DNA of 64,000 bases from positions 103,147,363 to 103,211,362 of the forward strand of contig NC_092046.1 in the NCBI RefSeq assembly GCF_003086295.3. The letters run 5' to 3'. The notes under the pieces were generated by a model. That model ran no database searches. It saw only the letters and a list, made by a program, of their open reading frames with translations, and was not told the DNA's origin. This document shows positions 31,916 to 42,684 of this stretch, piece by piece (positions within the stretch are counted from its first letter, which is position 1; every line of letters starts with the position of its first letter). The stretch comes from Arachis hypogaea (taxonomy: Eukaryota; Streptophyta; Magnoliopsida; Fabales; Fabaceae). The position numbers and the translations under genes were made by a program.

Positions 31916-32488
31916 TGTTCATACCCTGGGTCAAGTTGTCCGACCCGAGATGTTTATCGACAAGCCGACCGACCTCTTCAGGTCAGACTATCCGACCTCT
32001 TCTCAAAAAGCTCGTCCAATGCCCGACCTTTTCACAAAGAGCTCGGCCAAATCGCCGTAAGAGGCCCAAGCAGGCCCAGACGAAGGGACACAGCCCAATC
32101 TAAAGGCAGTCAAAGCCTAGAAAGATAAAGGCGGTTCCCCAGAAGATAAGATGACCTCACTCAAAGATACGATAAGATAAGATAAGATAACTAACTTATC
32201 TTATCTAAAAAGGTCACTCTACACCTCTATAAATACATTGGAGCACCCAGGTATAACTCATACTCTGATTCTACATAACACCTGTTTAATACCCATGCTA
32301 ACTTAAGCATCGGAGTCTCTTGCAGGTACCCCCCACCCTTTGGTGATAGAGGATCAGCAGCACGTTCAATCCAAACAAGTCGGACGCACCAGCTCCGGCC
32401 GCCATTCACCAGCCGGACACATCGGTTCCGACCAACACAGAAGATCTCGTCCAAGATCGACCTACAGTTTCAGGTAACCCTCGGAACA
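31916..32488 (+). mobile_element. 3' LTR of element D (573 bp)
   Basis: It starts TGTTCATACC and ends CGGAACA. The TATA box TATAAATA is at 32228-32235. The GATAAG cluster with inverted partner is at 32171-32206. It is the full-length counterpart of the 170-bp 5' LTR. Confidence 0.93.
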
Positions 32489-32493
32489 GACCC

Positions 32494-32818
32494 AGAAATC
32501 CACAACAGAATCAAACTACAAAGTATGAAAGCACAAAGGCAATCAAAAGAGGTTGGACAAAAAGATCCTAACACCCTGAAGATGCCTGAAAAAATATTAA
32601 GCAAAGCAATAAACAAGCAAGAGCAAAGTTGCCATAATAAACAAGACCGAAGAGGCCACCTGAAGTCGACCTCAAAAGGCTTAACCTTTGATTTTTTTAA
32701 AACAAAGTTGCTAAAAAAGCAACTAAAAAGTATTCAAAAGTCAGAATGATAAAAACTACAGAATAAAAAGAGTTCGAAGCCCACAAGCCGGGCTATACAC
32801 AAAAACACCAAGAAATAA
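32494..32818 (+). other. Element C spacer downstream of the antisense-gene stop
   Basis: About 325 A-rich bases with no supported frame. They continue element C after the D insertion and correspond to 8655-9060 of copy B in reverse complement. Confidence 0.6.
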
Positions 32819-33873
32819 TCATAGAGGATCCAAAGATTTCTCAGTTGCAGTATCACGGGGTGAAGGAGGGCGAGTCTGAAGAGGCATCGCATCTACTGTT
32901 CCATCATCCCGGCTCAGGATCTGACAATCAGGATCCGACTCGGGATGACCACCTGCAGGAGTTGAAGAAGTCGGCGCAACAGAGACTTTGGCAGCAAGCA
33001 CAGGAGGGGGCTCGACATCGTCATCATCATTAGGATCATCAGGGACAATTTTACCGTCCTTCACAATGTTGTCCAAGCTGAAGAGAGTAAGGTCAAGCTC
33101 GGGCGTAAGAACTCGAACCTGCTCCTTCAAATTCTCATAAGCAGCAGTAACACTGCCTACAAGATGACCTTGAAGTTCGGCATAATCAGCTCGGACAGAC
33201 TCCAAACTCTCCCTGAGATCCATCATCTCCCTATAAGTGGTGACATAGCTCTCCTTATGCTTCAATGCCGTATCCTCAGCCAACTTTGCAGAGGCCGCCA
33301 AAGCAACAGCTCTAGTCTTCTCACCCTCCAACTTTTTCTCCAACCTGGTCACTTTCACCTCGAGCTCCTCCTTCAAACCCTTAATCCGGTCAAACTCTAA
33401 TTTGGCCTCCTCCATAAAGGCCTTCGTTGCTTGAATAGGAAGATCTTGGGCGGTTCGATACAGAGCTGCCCCCATATGTGCAATCTTGATGCTACTCCGG
33501 GTAATAAAATCCAAATGACGAAGAAGAGAGACATCGTCAGTAGAAATGACACCATAAGGAGCAATTTGCTGGTCAACAAACCCAATAGCATCGAAATCAA
33601 TAGCATCTAAATTAAAGGGCTCAATAGTCCGAGGTCTTTTTAAAGGGGGAACGGCCGTAGGAGAGGAGACAGTAGCAGAAGCCTGGGGAGGATCAAGCAC
33701 ATGGACCCGAGGGGTAGGGATCATCCTTCTCGGGCCAGGAGAGCTCAGTATGGGCTGTTTGGGAGGAACACAAGAAGATCCTTCCCCAGCCACTTTGGCC
33801 GAAATGTTTTGGGCCGCAGTAGCCTTCCTCACCTTTTTAAAGGCTTTCATAGAGTCATTATTCTTGGCCATCT
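32819..33873 (-). CDS. Antisense gene of Tat element C, exon 2 (350-residue open frame)
   Basis: An uninterrupted frame from ATG 33871 (MAKNNDSMKAFKKVRK) to the stop at 32819, opposite to gag-pol. Residues 1-70 are basic and proline-rich. A conserved block follows: FNLDAIDFDAIGFVDQQIAPYG and HLDFITRSSIKIAHMGAALYR. Residues about 150-250 form a long coiled coil (LKEELEVKVTRLEKKLEGEK). The tail is acidic (DDPNDDDDVEPPPV). It matches exon 2 of the copy B gene (7639-8654), which is broken. Splicing at 33963/33874 would join it in phase to exon 1, so the methionine may be internal. The long open frame, beside a decayed pol, argues for recent selection or recent activity. Function is unknown. Confidence 0.82.
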
Positions 33874-33963
33874 CTGAAAAACAAAATCAACCATAGAAGT
33901 AGGTTACAAGCTGCTAAAAGAAGGAAGCAAAGTAAAAACAAAGCAAAACATATTAATTAATAC
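33874..33963 (-). other. Predicted 90-nt intron in the antisense gene (C)
   Basis: The minus strand reads GG|GTATTAATTA at the donor and TTTTTCAG|AG before the exon 2 ATG. Exon 1 ends in a codon completed by exon 2, so the two frames join in phase. The copy B homologue has the same boundary with an 83-nt intron. Confidence 0.68.
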
Positions 33964-34755
33964 CCAACGCAGTTCGGACAAGGGATGGGTCCCCCAAAAA
34001 TTTCTTGGTGTCAAGATGAGGAGGTTCCCCCCAAATATCCTCCAAAACATTTACAAAGGCCTGTTTAACTTTGTCAAGCATCTCCCATGTGTATCGAGAC
34101 ACCACCATATTCTGTTGCCAACACAAGGGGAAGGCAGGTTCATCATTCGCTTCTAGGAAAAACGGTCGAGCTCCCTCAACAGCTCAGACCTTAAAGAAGT
34201 AGTTCTTGAAGTCCCTAAAGGACTCGTCATACATAGCAAAACCTTTATGTCCTTGGGCAGATCTAAAGGAAATCCAACAGGCTTTCTTTTTCGAAGAAAT
34301 CCCGGGCTTAGTTAAAATAAAAAGGTAAAGAAAGAGAGTCTGAGAAGGTGTGATGTCCAACTCTTGGCAAAGTAGCTGAAGGATCTTGATAAAATCCCAG
34401 GAGTTCGGATGGAGCTGGGATGGAGCTACGTTACACGACCACAACAAATCAGTCTCAAAGGAAGTGAAAGGAAAAGTAATATTCAACTGGCTGAAAAAAT
34501 AGTCATAAGCCTAAAAGAAAGGGCGTTCCCCCAGATCAGAGCAGGGAAGCAAACCCTCTCCTCAGAATCAAGCGCTACCAATTCATAGTTCTTTTCCTGA
34601 TCTCTATTCTTACAGAGTCTGTGATGTTTTCTAAGCTCTGCACAGAATTTAGAATTAACTACAGAGATGCACATCATGACAAGGGAGTCCAGCTAATTAG
34701 ACATGCCCTGGGGGACTTTGGAGGAAGTCTCGATAATATTTTTGCGAGAAGACAT
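33964..34755 (-). pseudogene. Antisense gene of Tat element C, exon 1 (one frameshift, two stops)
   Basis: The start codon is the ATG at 34755-34753 (MSSRKNIIETSSKVPQGMSN). One stop falls about 20 codons in, where D reads tryptophan. The middle (34677-34483) reads CAELRKHHRLCKNRDQEKNYELVALD-like sequence in short pieces. A frameshift near 34480 leads to QLNITFPFTSFETDLLWSCN and SAQGHKGFAMYDESFRDFKN. A TGA at 34184 precedes VEGARPFFLEAND and FLGDPSLVRTALG at the donor. The domain is the plant 'putative gypsy-type transposon' type. Few lesions separate it from an open gene. Confidence 0.7.
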
Positions 34756-35859
34756 GGTCAACTAATCCTACAGCAAAGAAAATAGAGAGGAATTACTAAA
34801 TAAATAGCTCGGCCACAACAAAGAAAAAAACTCAGACAAAACAGATATAACTTGATCTAGGCCACACATGACAAAAGGAAAACCCAGGACACAACCCACT
34901 GGTCCAGGGGCATCCTTTGGAGGCAATAACAGAGTAAGGAATTAAGAAAATCATCAAGAAAAACCTTCTTTCAATCAACACTCCAAGAAGAAAATTATAA
35001 ACCAAATAAGTCATCAATAACCGCCCCTCAAACTATAGTTTCAGTCTCTTAGCAAAAGGAACTACCAAGTAACAAAAACATGTCAAAAGGAAATCATCAA
35101 AGACGAAACCTTTCTTTAGAATCAAACAAGCCATTGTCTCAAAAGCTACAAAACCAGAAAATGCAGAAACAGGCAACAACATGCAAAGCCCTAAAAAGCC
35201 TCAATCATCAGAAAAAATGCCAAGAATATACATAAGGGCGAAAGAAAGCCAGAAAAAATACATCACAGCGACCCACAGGCATAAGAATACGAAAAGGTTC
35301 AAGCTTTCTAACACAAAGTTAAGCCAGATCAAAACTCTACCAAGAGTAGAACAATGCAATCATAAAGGAAGAACGACAAAAGAAGTCAAAGAAAAGAGGA
35401 ACCAACCTGAAATAGGAGAAAAGCGCTAAAGAAGCGGAAAGGACAAAATCTAGGATTGCCCTCGATCAAGGAAAGCACAACCACCAAATGGCGTCATAGA
35501 AAGAAATGCGAAAACGCAAGCTTCAGGCAGAACAGAAGGGCAGAAAGAAAAGGAGAAGTTACAGCAAGAAAGAAAAAGAAGAGAAAACCAATTTTTGTGA
35601 AAAGTTCAAAATGAACGTGGGAGGCAAAAGAAACGGAGCATTAAAAGAATTAATGAGATTATTAAACCCTCGCATATTCCCAAAGCAAAGAGACACACTT
35701 TTTCAAATGGATAAAAATTTGAAGAAAAACGTTCCACATTCAACGGGAAACTCTACAAAAGAAAAAGGCGACGAAATGCTCGAGCTCGGCTTCACCAGAG
35801 AAGGATCGAAGTCCTAAAAACTCGACCTCGAAAGGAAGACCATACTCGAGTAGGGGCAC
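34756..35859 (-). other. Upstream region of the antisense gene, up to the 3' LTR
   Basis: About 1.1 kb, A-rich on the plus strand, with no convincing gene. If the antisense gene has its own promoter it must lie here or in the LTR. The block at about 34875-34930 (GTCCAGGGGCATCCTTTGGA) is conserved in element D at 28690-28720. The last bases, TAGGGGCAC, form the purine-rich plus-strand primer next to the LTR. Confidence 0.55.
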
Positions 35860-36395
35860 TGTTCATACCCTGGGTCGAGTTGTTCGACTCGGGATGTTTG
35901 ACGACAAGTCGACCGACCTCTTCAGGTCAGGATTATCCGACCTCTTCTCAAAGAGGTCGGCCAAATTGTCATGAAAAGCCCAATAAGGGCCCAGACAGAG
36001 GAACACGACCCAAATCCAAAGGCAGCCCAAGCCTATAGAGATAAGGGCGGTTCCCTTGAAGATAAAGATGACTTCACTCAAAGATAAGATAAGATAAGAT
36101 AACTATCTTATCCCCAGAAAGGTCATCCCCTACTATTATAAATACACTGGAGCACCCAGGTATAACTCAGACTCTGATTCTACTAAAAACCTGCTTAATA
36201 CCCTTGCTAACTTAAGCATCGGAATCCCTTGCAGGTACCACCACCCTCCGGTGACGAAGGATCAACAGCATAGCCAGCCCAACAAATCGGACACAACAGC
36301 TCCGGCTGCCATCCACCAGCCGGACACGTCATCTCCGACCAAAACAGAAGATCTCGTCCGAGATCGACCTACTGTTTCAAGTAACCCTCGGAATA
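35860..36395 (+). mobile_element. 3' LTR of Tat element C (536 bp)
   Basis: It starts TGTTCATACCC and ends CCCTCGGAATA, with the terminal CA changed to TA. The GATAAG cluster is at 36082-36112 and TATAAATA at 36137-36144. It directly abuts Athila gag sequence at 36396. Confidence 0.9.
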
Positions 36396-36396
36396 G

Positions 36397-37740
36397 TATC
36401 CTAACCTCGATCCAAACTTTGAGTTGAAGAGTAGCTTGATACATCTACTTCCTAAATATCATGGGTTGCCGGGTCAAGACCCCATCCGACATCTAAGAGA
36501 TTTTCAAGTTGCTTGTTCTACGGCTCGAAGGCATGGAGCCAATGAGTTAGCTATTATGGTTTTTGCCTTTCCCTTCTCTCTTGAAGGACAAGCAAAGACA
36601 TGGTTTTATTCACTACCGGATGAGATTATGACCAATTGGAATTTCTTGAGATGTGAGTTTCTAGATAAATTCTTCCCACCGGAGAAGACTGATTACGTCC
36701 GGAAGGAGATCTCGGGTATAATGCAAAGGGACCAAGAGAGTTTGTATGAGTATTGGACTCGGTTCAAGAGGCTATTGGAATCTTGTCCCCATCATGGATT
36801 GAACACTCACTTGCTCATTAGTTACTTCACCGGAGGTCTTTGTGTGGAAGATAGATGATTGCTCACCGCTTCTAGCGGTGGTTCCCTTTTAAAAAACAAG
36901 ACGGAGGGAGAAGCTTGGAAATTGATAAATGATGTTGCCGAGGCTACACAACATGTAAGGGTGAGAAGTAATCCTCTCAAGGGTGTGGTAGAACCATCCC
37001 CTTCCGAAGCAAGCTTAACCAAAGTGCTTGGGGACATGACCACTATCCTCACGCAAATACAAAAAGATCAAAAGAAATACTACTCCATCCAAGCCATCCA
37101 AGCTCCACCCCCAGTTGCTCAACTTGAAGGCCTTCCTAGGATTTGTGGTTTGTGCTCTAGCACCACACACTACACCGATCAATGCCATCAAATTCAAGAG
37201 GAGCATACCCTTGTCGTAGCCAATGTGAATTACAACAACCGTCCGCCCTATCCTTCTCATGGCCAAAACAACTACTCTCATGGTAGTAATTAAAATCAAG
37301 GGTGTCGGGATAATGCACAAGGGAGAAATCAAAACCAAATATGGAATAACTCTTCTTATCATCACAACAATAACCAATCTTCATCCCAATACCACCATAA
37401 CAACACCAACCACCAAGCGAACCAAAATCACCCCAACCAAAACCAAAACAACTACACCAAATACCAAGCACCTCACCATAGACAACAATCGAACCAAACC
37501 CCTTCATCTTCCACCAATCAAGTTGATGAGCTTAGAGCTGCTATGGAGAAATGGGACGAGAGCAACAAGGCTCAATTTGATGCCTTGGGCGCTTAATTGG
37601 CCAATCTCACCAACATGCTTTCCAAGATGACCATGCCCTCTTCCAACAACAACACCAACCAACCCTCAAGCTCTTCTAACCTTCCATCCCAACTCTAACC
37701 AAACCCCAAGGGAGGTCTCAACGCCATCACTCTACAGTCG
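36397..37740 (+). pseudogene. Athila gag (in-frame stops)
   Basis: One reading frame carries the whole capsid-like domain: NFELKSSLIHLLPKYHG, DFQVACSTARRHG, AKTWFYSLPDEI, FLDKFFPPEKT, ESLYEYWTRFKRLLESCPHHG, ASSGGSLLKNKTEGEAW. A CCHC zinc knuckle (CGLCSSTTHYTDQC) starts at 37144, followed by an asparagine/glutamine-rich linker. In-frame stops are TGA 36856, TAA 37291, TAA 37594 and TAA 37696. There is no frameshift, so decay here is by point mutation. The first part of gag is missing at the junction with element C. Confidence 0.88.
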
Positions 37741-40035
37741 GAGACTACATTGGAGAAGATACCTCCTAGGGTCATGGAAGAAATTCATGAGAAAGAACTG
37801 GTTGTCAAAGCTCTGCATGAAGAAGAAGAAGAAGTAGACAAAGGGCATGAGGACGAAGGAGTAAGCCTTAAGGAACCCAAGAGGAAAGCTATAGTGGATG
37901 AGTTCATTCCTATCCTATTCCCTTCCATGGTAAAGAAAGCAAAGAAGACCCCGGAATTTGATTTGAACATGCTTCAAGTGTTCAAGAAGGTTGAGGTAAC
38001 CATACCACTTCTTGATGCTATCCAACAAATTCCGAAGTATGCAAAATTTTTGAAAGACTTGTGTACACACAAAGATAGGATAGGAGAGTTGGAAACACTA
38101 TCCTTGGGTAGTTTGATTTCTTCCTTGATGGAGCCTATTCCAAAGAAATGTGGTGACCCTGGACCTTGTTTGGTGTCTTGTTGTGTTGGTGGGCACACTT
38201 TTCATGACTGTATGTGTGATCTAGGAGCTTGCGTAAGCATCATGCCGCTTTCTATCTTTGTGCGGTTGAATTTAGCTCCATTAAAGAAGTTGACAGCGAA
38301 GTTTGCCTTAGCCGATAAAAGTGTGATCACGGTGATGGGAATAACAGAAGATGTACTTGTGGCAATCAAGGACTTGGTCTTTCCGGTTGACTTTTACATC
38401 CTTGAAATGCCTCCAACAGAAAATAGAAGCTCATCCTCCGTTCTACTTGGTAGACCCTTCCTTAAGACCTCTAAATTCAAGTTAGATACCATCACCGGCA
38501 TATATTCCTTTGAGGTTGGGGACAAGACTATCAAGTTCAATTTGGAAGAAGCCATGAAGCATCCTCCCGAAGAGCATTCCATTTTTCGATGTGATGTAAT
38601 CGATGAAGTGGTAGCAGAAGTGCAGAAAGAAGACTACAACAAATCATGCTACCATATTGTTGAAGAGACAGATGACCAAGAGGATGAACAAGAGAAAGTT
38701 GTTGAGAATGAACTCTGTGAGCTTGAGGAAAAGGAACCTCAGCTTGAGGCAAAGAGTGAATTGAAACCTCTTCCATCTCATTTGAAGTATGCTTTCATAG
38801 ATGAGAACCAAAAGTTTCCGATCATTATTGCTAGTGAGCTTTCTAGTGAAGAGGAAGGGAAGCTCCTAGATGTTCTAAGAAAGCACAAAAAGGAAATTGG
38901 GTGGAGCCTAGCCGATATTGTGGGGATTGACCCCCACAAGTGCATGCATCGTATATTTCTCCAAGAGGGAGCTCGGCCGGTTAGGCAACCGCAAAGGAGG
39001 CTCAACCCAACCATCCTCGATGTGGTAAAGAAGGAGCTCAGTAGGCTACTTGATACGGGTATCATATACCTAATTTTTGACAGTGAGTGGGTGAGTCCGG
39101 TCCAGGTTGTTCCAAAGAAATCGGGCATCACTGCGGTTAAAAAGGATGATGGTGAAGTGGTCACCAAGAGAGTACAAAATGTGTGGCGAGTGTGCATCGA
39201 TTATGGAAGATTAAATGCCGCTACAAGGAAGGACCACTACCCTTTGCCTTTATCGATCAGATGTTGGACCGTTTGGCGGGTAAATTCCGTTACTGCTTTA
39301 TTGATAGATTCACTGGTTACTTCCAGATTCACATTACTCCTGAAGATCAGGAAAATACCACATTCACTTGCCCTTTTGGCACCTTTGCCTACAAAAGGAT
39401 GCTATTTGGACTATGTAATGCACCTGCTACCTTTCAGCGGTGTTTGACGAGTGTCTTTTCCGATCTGATGGAGAATTTTTTGGAAGTCTTTATGGATGAC
39501 TTCAGTGTTTATGGAACCTCATTTGATTGTTGCTTAGAGAACTTGGCCATGGTCTTAGCTAGATGTGTTGACACTAACCTTGTCTTGAATTTTAAAAAAT
39601 GTCACTTTATGGTAAGACAAGGTATAGTGTTGGGGCATGTAGTATCTCATGAAGGCGTTTCTGTAGACCCGGCCAAGGTCGATGTTACCACCACTTTACC
39701 TCACCCCTCATCTGTGAGGGAGGTCTGCTCGTTCTTGGGACATGCAGGATTCTACAGGAGCTTTAGTAAAGATTTCAGCAAGATTGCTTTGCCATTGTCA
39801 CGCCTACTCCAAAAAGATGTGGACTTTGAGTTTGACAGTGCATGTGTGAAAGCGTTTGAAGAGCTAAGGAGAGTTCCTACCACAGCACCGATTGTGCAAG
39901 GCCCCAACTGGATGCTACCATTCGAGATAATGTACGATGCGTCAAACCATGCTGTAGGTGTCGCGCTTGCACAACGCGATGGTAAACTCCCTTATGTTAT
40001 TTGTTACTCTTCAAAAACATTGGATGCAGCACAAT
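37741..40035 (+). pseudogene. Athila protease and reverse transcriptase
   Basis: The frame 37750-39250 continues the gag frame. A lysine-rich linker leads to the protease with CDLGACVSIMPLS (active-site D-L-G-A) and VLLGRPFLKTSKF. RT then begins with VGIDPHKCMHRIFL, VRQPQRRLNPTI, WVSPVQVVPKKSG and WRVCIDYGRLNAATRKD. A frameshift near 39250 moves to the frame 39183-40067: CFIDRFTGYFQIH (first catalytic aspartate, D41 of that frame), FGLCNAPATFQRC and the box FMDDF (103-106). The RNase H starts with YDASNHAVGVALAQRDGK and is cut at 40035 by element 3. Confidence 0.9.
40031..40035 (+). other. Target-site duplication ACAAT, left of element 3
   Basis: ACAAT directly precedes the 5' LTR and is repeated at 51287-51291 directly after the 3' LTR. 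It lies inside the Athila RNase H codons. Confidence 0.96.
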
Positions 40036-42400
40036 TGATGCCAGGGCATTTTGGCCAGTTTCACTGACCTTTTCTTTACTGTTTTAGGATAGTTTGATGC
40101 ATTTTCTTAGGAAATAAGCAAGTTTTGGGTAAAATTTATCTTACATCTTGATTCAAGCAAACATGGTGCACTTTACATGATTTCATGAGAATTTTGCATG
40201 AATTATATGACAAATTGGATGATGCATGTCTCATGACTTGGATTAGAACTTTGATGCACTTTATTGTTTAATTTCAGGACAAAGGAAGCAAGGAAGAACC
40301 ACGTTAGCAGCCACGTTAGTCTAACTAACGTGACCACTAACGTGGAATGGGAGCTAACTTGCAACGTTAATGAGAAAAGTAATCGCCAATAACGTCCTCG
40401 AAAGCCATAATAGCCCACGTTAAGAGTCACGTTAACTAAGTTAACGTGAACTCTAACGTGGAAGAAAGAAATAAGGCCAACGTTAGTGACACTCACCTTT
40501 GTCACTAACGTTGGACCAAACTCATAAGTGGCCACGTTAAGAGCCACATTAACTCAGTTAGCGTGGACTCTAACGTTGGAAAGCAAAAGAGAAGCCAACG
40601 TTAGTGACACTCACCTTTGTCACTAACATTGGCCAAGCAAAAATAAGCCACGTTAGTTGCCACGTTAACTTAGTTAACGTGGAAGCTAACGTGGAGAAAG
40701 CAAGTGATCGCCAATGTTAGTGACACTTACCTTTGTCACTAACATTGGGATGTACCACCACAAGCCACTATGAGCAACGTTAGCTCCAACGTTAACTTAG
40801 TTAACGTGGAAGCTAACGTGGATAAAGGAGATGATGAGCCAATGTTAGTGACACTCACCTTTGTCACTAACGTTGGAGATAGCTATCAACACCACGTTAG
40901 AAGCCACGTTAACCTAGTTAACGTGGACTCTAACGTGGGAAGTAGGGGCATCTTGGAACGTTAGTGACAAAGGTAAGTGTCACTAACGTTCTCGAAAGAT
41001 TGGCAAGCCTACGTTAAGAGCCACGATAACTAAGTTAACGTGGACTCTAACGTAGGAGGAAGGGAGGACTCTCAACGTTATTGGAAAAGGTGAGTCCCAA
41101 TAACGTGTGCGAAGGACCAAGAGGCAACGTTAGTGGTCACATTGGTGCCACTAACGTTGAAGTTAACGTGGATCATCCCTGGGTTAGGAACGTTAGTGGA
41201 AAAGGTGATTGTCACTAACGTTCTCGAACCCACACTCTCACTTAACGTTAACGCCACTAACATCCTGAGCTAAACACCCTGCCTACTTCACACTTTCTCT
41301 CTGCAAGTAAAGCTAAGCCCACTGAAGAGGATAACTGCTTCAAACTCAAGATCCAAAGGCCCATATCCAAGACTTAAAGAACCAACTAGAAGATCAGAAG
41401 AGTAGTATATATAGAGGTAGTTTTGAATTAGAAAGAGCTTTTAGGGGGGGAGTTGGATATTGGAGAACTACTCTCTGTATAATTTTACTTTCTCTGCACT
41501 TCTAGTTTTACTTTTCATAATGTATTTTCCATCTTTGATTTCGATTTTCAGAGCTATGAACAACTAAACCCCTTTCATTGGATTAGGGAGCTCTGTTGTA
41601 ATTTGATGGATCAACATTAGTTTTCATTATTCTTCTTCTATCTTTTCTCTTGATTTTACTAGAAAGCTTTCAATCTTCATCCAATTGGGTAGTTATCTTG
41701 GAAAAGAAGCTATTCATACTTGGATCTCTTCTGAACGTTGGAAGAGGAATGAAGAGATCATGCTAGAAATGCTTTCTCATGCTGGACCAAATTGGGGTTG
41801 GATGGATATGGTGACTATAATTCTACCAACACTTGATTTGGGAATGCATGTGGTATAATTAGTGACCATACTTCATCTCTTCTCATGAGCAATTGACCAA
41901 GGAATTGGCTATTGATCAAGATTTGAGAGATTAAATTACAAGGAATTGTAATTCGATCACTAAAGATTGCCAAGGAGATCAATGAATGCATTGATCGAGG
42001 AAGAGATGAAAATGAACTTGATCCGGAGAATGCAACATCTCCTAAGCCCAATGAATTCCCCATTTCTGATCTTACCCATTCTCTTTAATTTCTGCAATTT
42101 ACTTTTATGAGCATCTTCCCCATTCCCATTTAAGATTATGCAATTTACTTTCCGCCATTTACATTCAGCTCTTTATTTCCAGCAATTTACATTTTCTGCT
42201 ATTTAGTTTCCCGCCATTTAATTTTCTGCAAATCTCAAATCAAATTCTGCTTCGCTCAACTAGAACATTCCTCTAATTAAAGTTTCTTGACCAATCAATC
42301 CCTGTGGGATTCAACCTCACTCTATTGTGAGTTTTTACTTGACGATAATTCGGTATACTTGCCGAAGGAAAATTATTGAGAGACAAGTTTCCGTGCATCA
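40036..42400 (+). mobile_element. 5' LTR of element 3 (2365 bp)
   Basis: TGATGCCAGG to CGTGCATCA. The palindrome array is at 40299-41265, the TATA box (TATATATAG) at 41406-41414, and a conserved Athila 3' block (CAATCCCTGTGGGATTCAAC) near 42295. No gene is supported inside it. Confidence 0.96.
40299..41265 (+). repeat. Alternating palindrome array in U3 (element 3, 5' LTR)
   Basis: About eight nested palindromes alternate with about eight single hairpins, as in the 3' LTR (49185-50151), but with more CG to TG or CA changes in the ACGT cores. It ends about 140 bases upstream of the TATA box. Confidence 0.93.
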
Positions 42401-42406
42401 AGTTTA

Positions 42407-42425
42407 TGGCGCCGTTGCCGGGGAT
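42407..42425 (+). promoter_or_regulatory. tRNA-Asp primer-binding site (element 3)
   Basis: TGGCGCCGTTGCCGGGGAT, 19 bases complementary to the 3' end of plant tRNA-Asp, six bases after the LTR. Confidence 0.95.
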
Positions 42426-42684
42426 TGATTTTGTATCAACAATGATTAAATTGGAGGATAACTAGATTGAGCATTTTTTTTTCTTTTGTTTGATTTAATT
42501 TCATTTGAGTAATTTACTTTCTGTTCAGTTATTCCCTTCCCTTCTCCCTACCAATTTTCTTAGTTGTTTACAATTCAGTCCACTAACCCACTAACTATTT
42601 GATATATTGCATCACTCACACTAATAGCATTTCTGTAGAAATTACATTCTGCATCTATTTCCTTGCTTGTGCCTTGGTGGTTGT

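Larger units (their letters stand above)
25741..32488 (+). mobile_element. Deleted and rearranged Tat element D
   Basis: 6748 bp bounded by the duplication GACCC. It has a short 5' LTR (170 bp), PBS, a damaged gag, a 36-bp tandem array in place of protease and RT, an RNase H remnant, an antisense-gene fragment, an integrase remnant, 3' tandem repeats and a full-size 3' LTR. It cannot encode any complete enzyme, so if it moved in this state it needed help in trans. Confidence 0.92.
22791..36395 (+). mobile_element. Tat-type retrotransposon C (3' half, interrupted by D)
   Basis: This plus-strand element is visible from the RNase H to the 3' LTR (35860-36395). Its 5' half lies left of the window, beyond element 2, which interrupted it at 22790/22791. 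The C sequence is 22791-25740 and 32489-36395; element D fills the middle. It carries RNase H, integrase, 3' tandem repeats, the best-preserved antisense gene and the LTR. The right junction at 36395/36396 lies in the gag region of an Athila element. Confidence 0.9.

Noticed and set aside
40203..40547. Open frames in the palindrome arrays (also 21375-21683, 40770-40964, 49089-49433, 49656-49850)
   Set aside because: They follow the repeated ACGT modules, appear on both strands and have no homology; the region is LTR U3.
42407..42425. tRNA gene remnant
   Set aside because: The 19-base match to the tRNA-Asp 3' end is a primer-binding site; no tRNA body is present here or at the other three sites.
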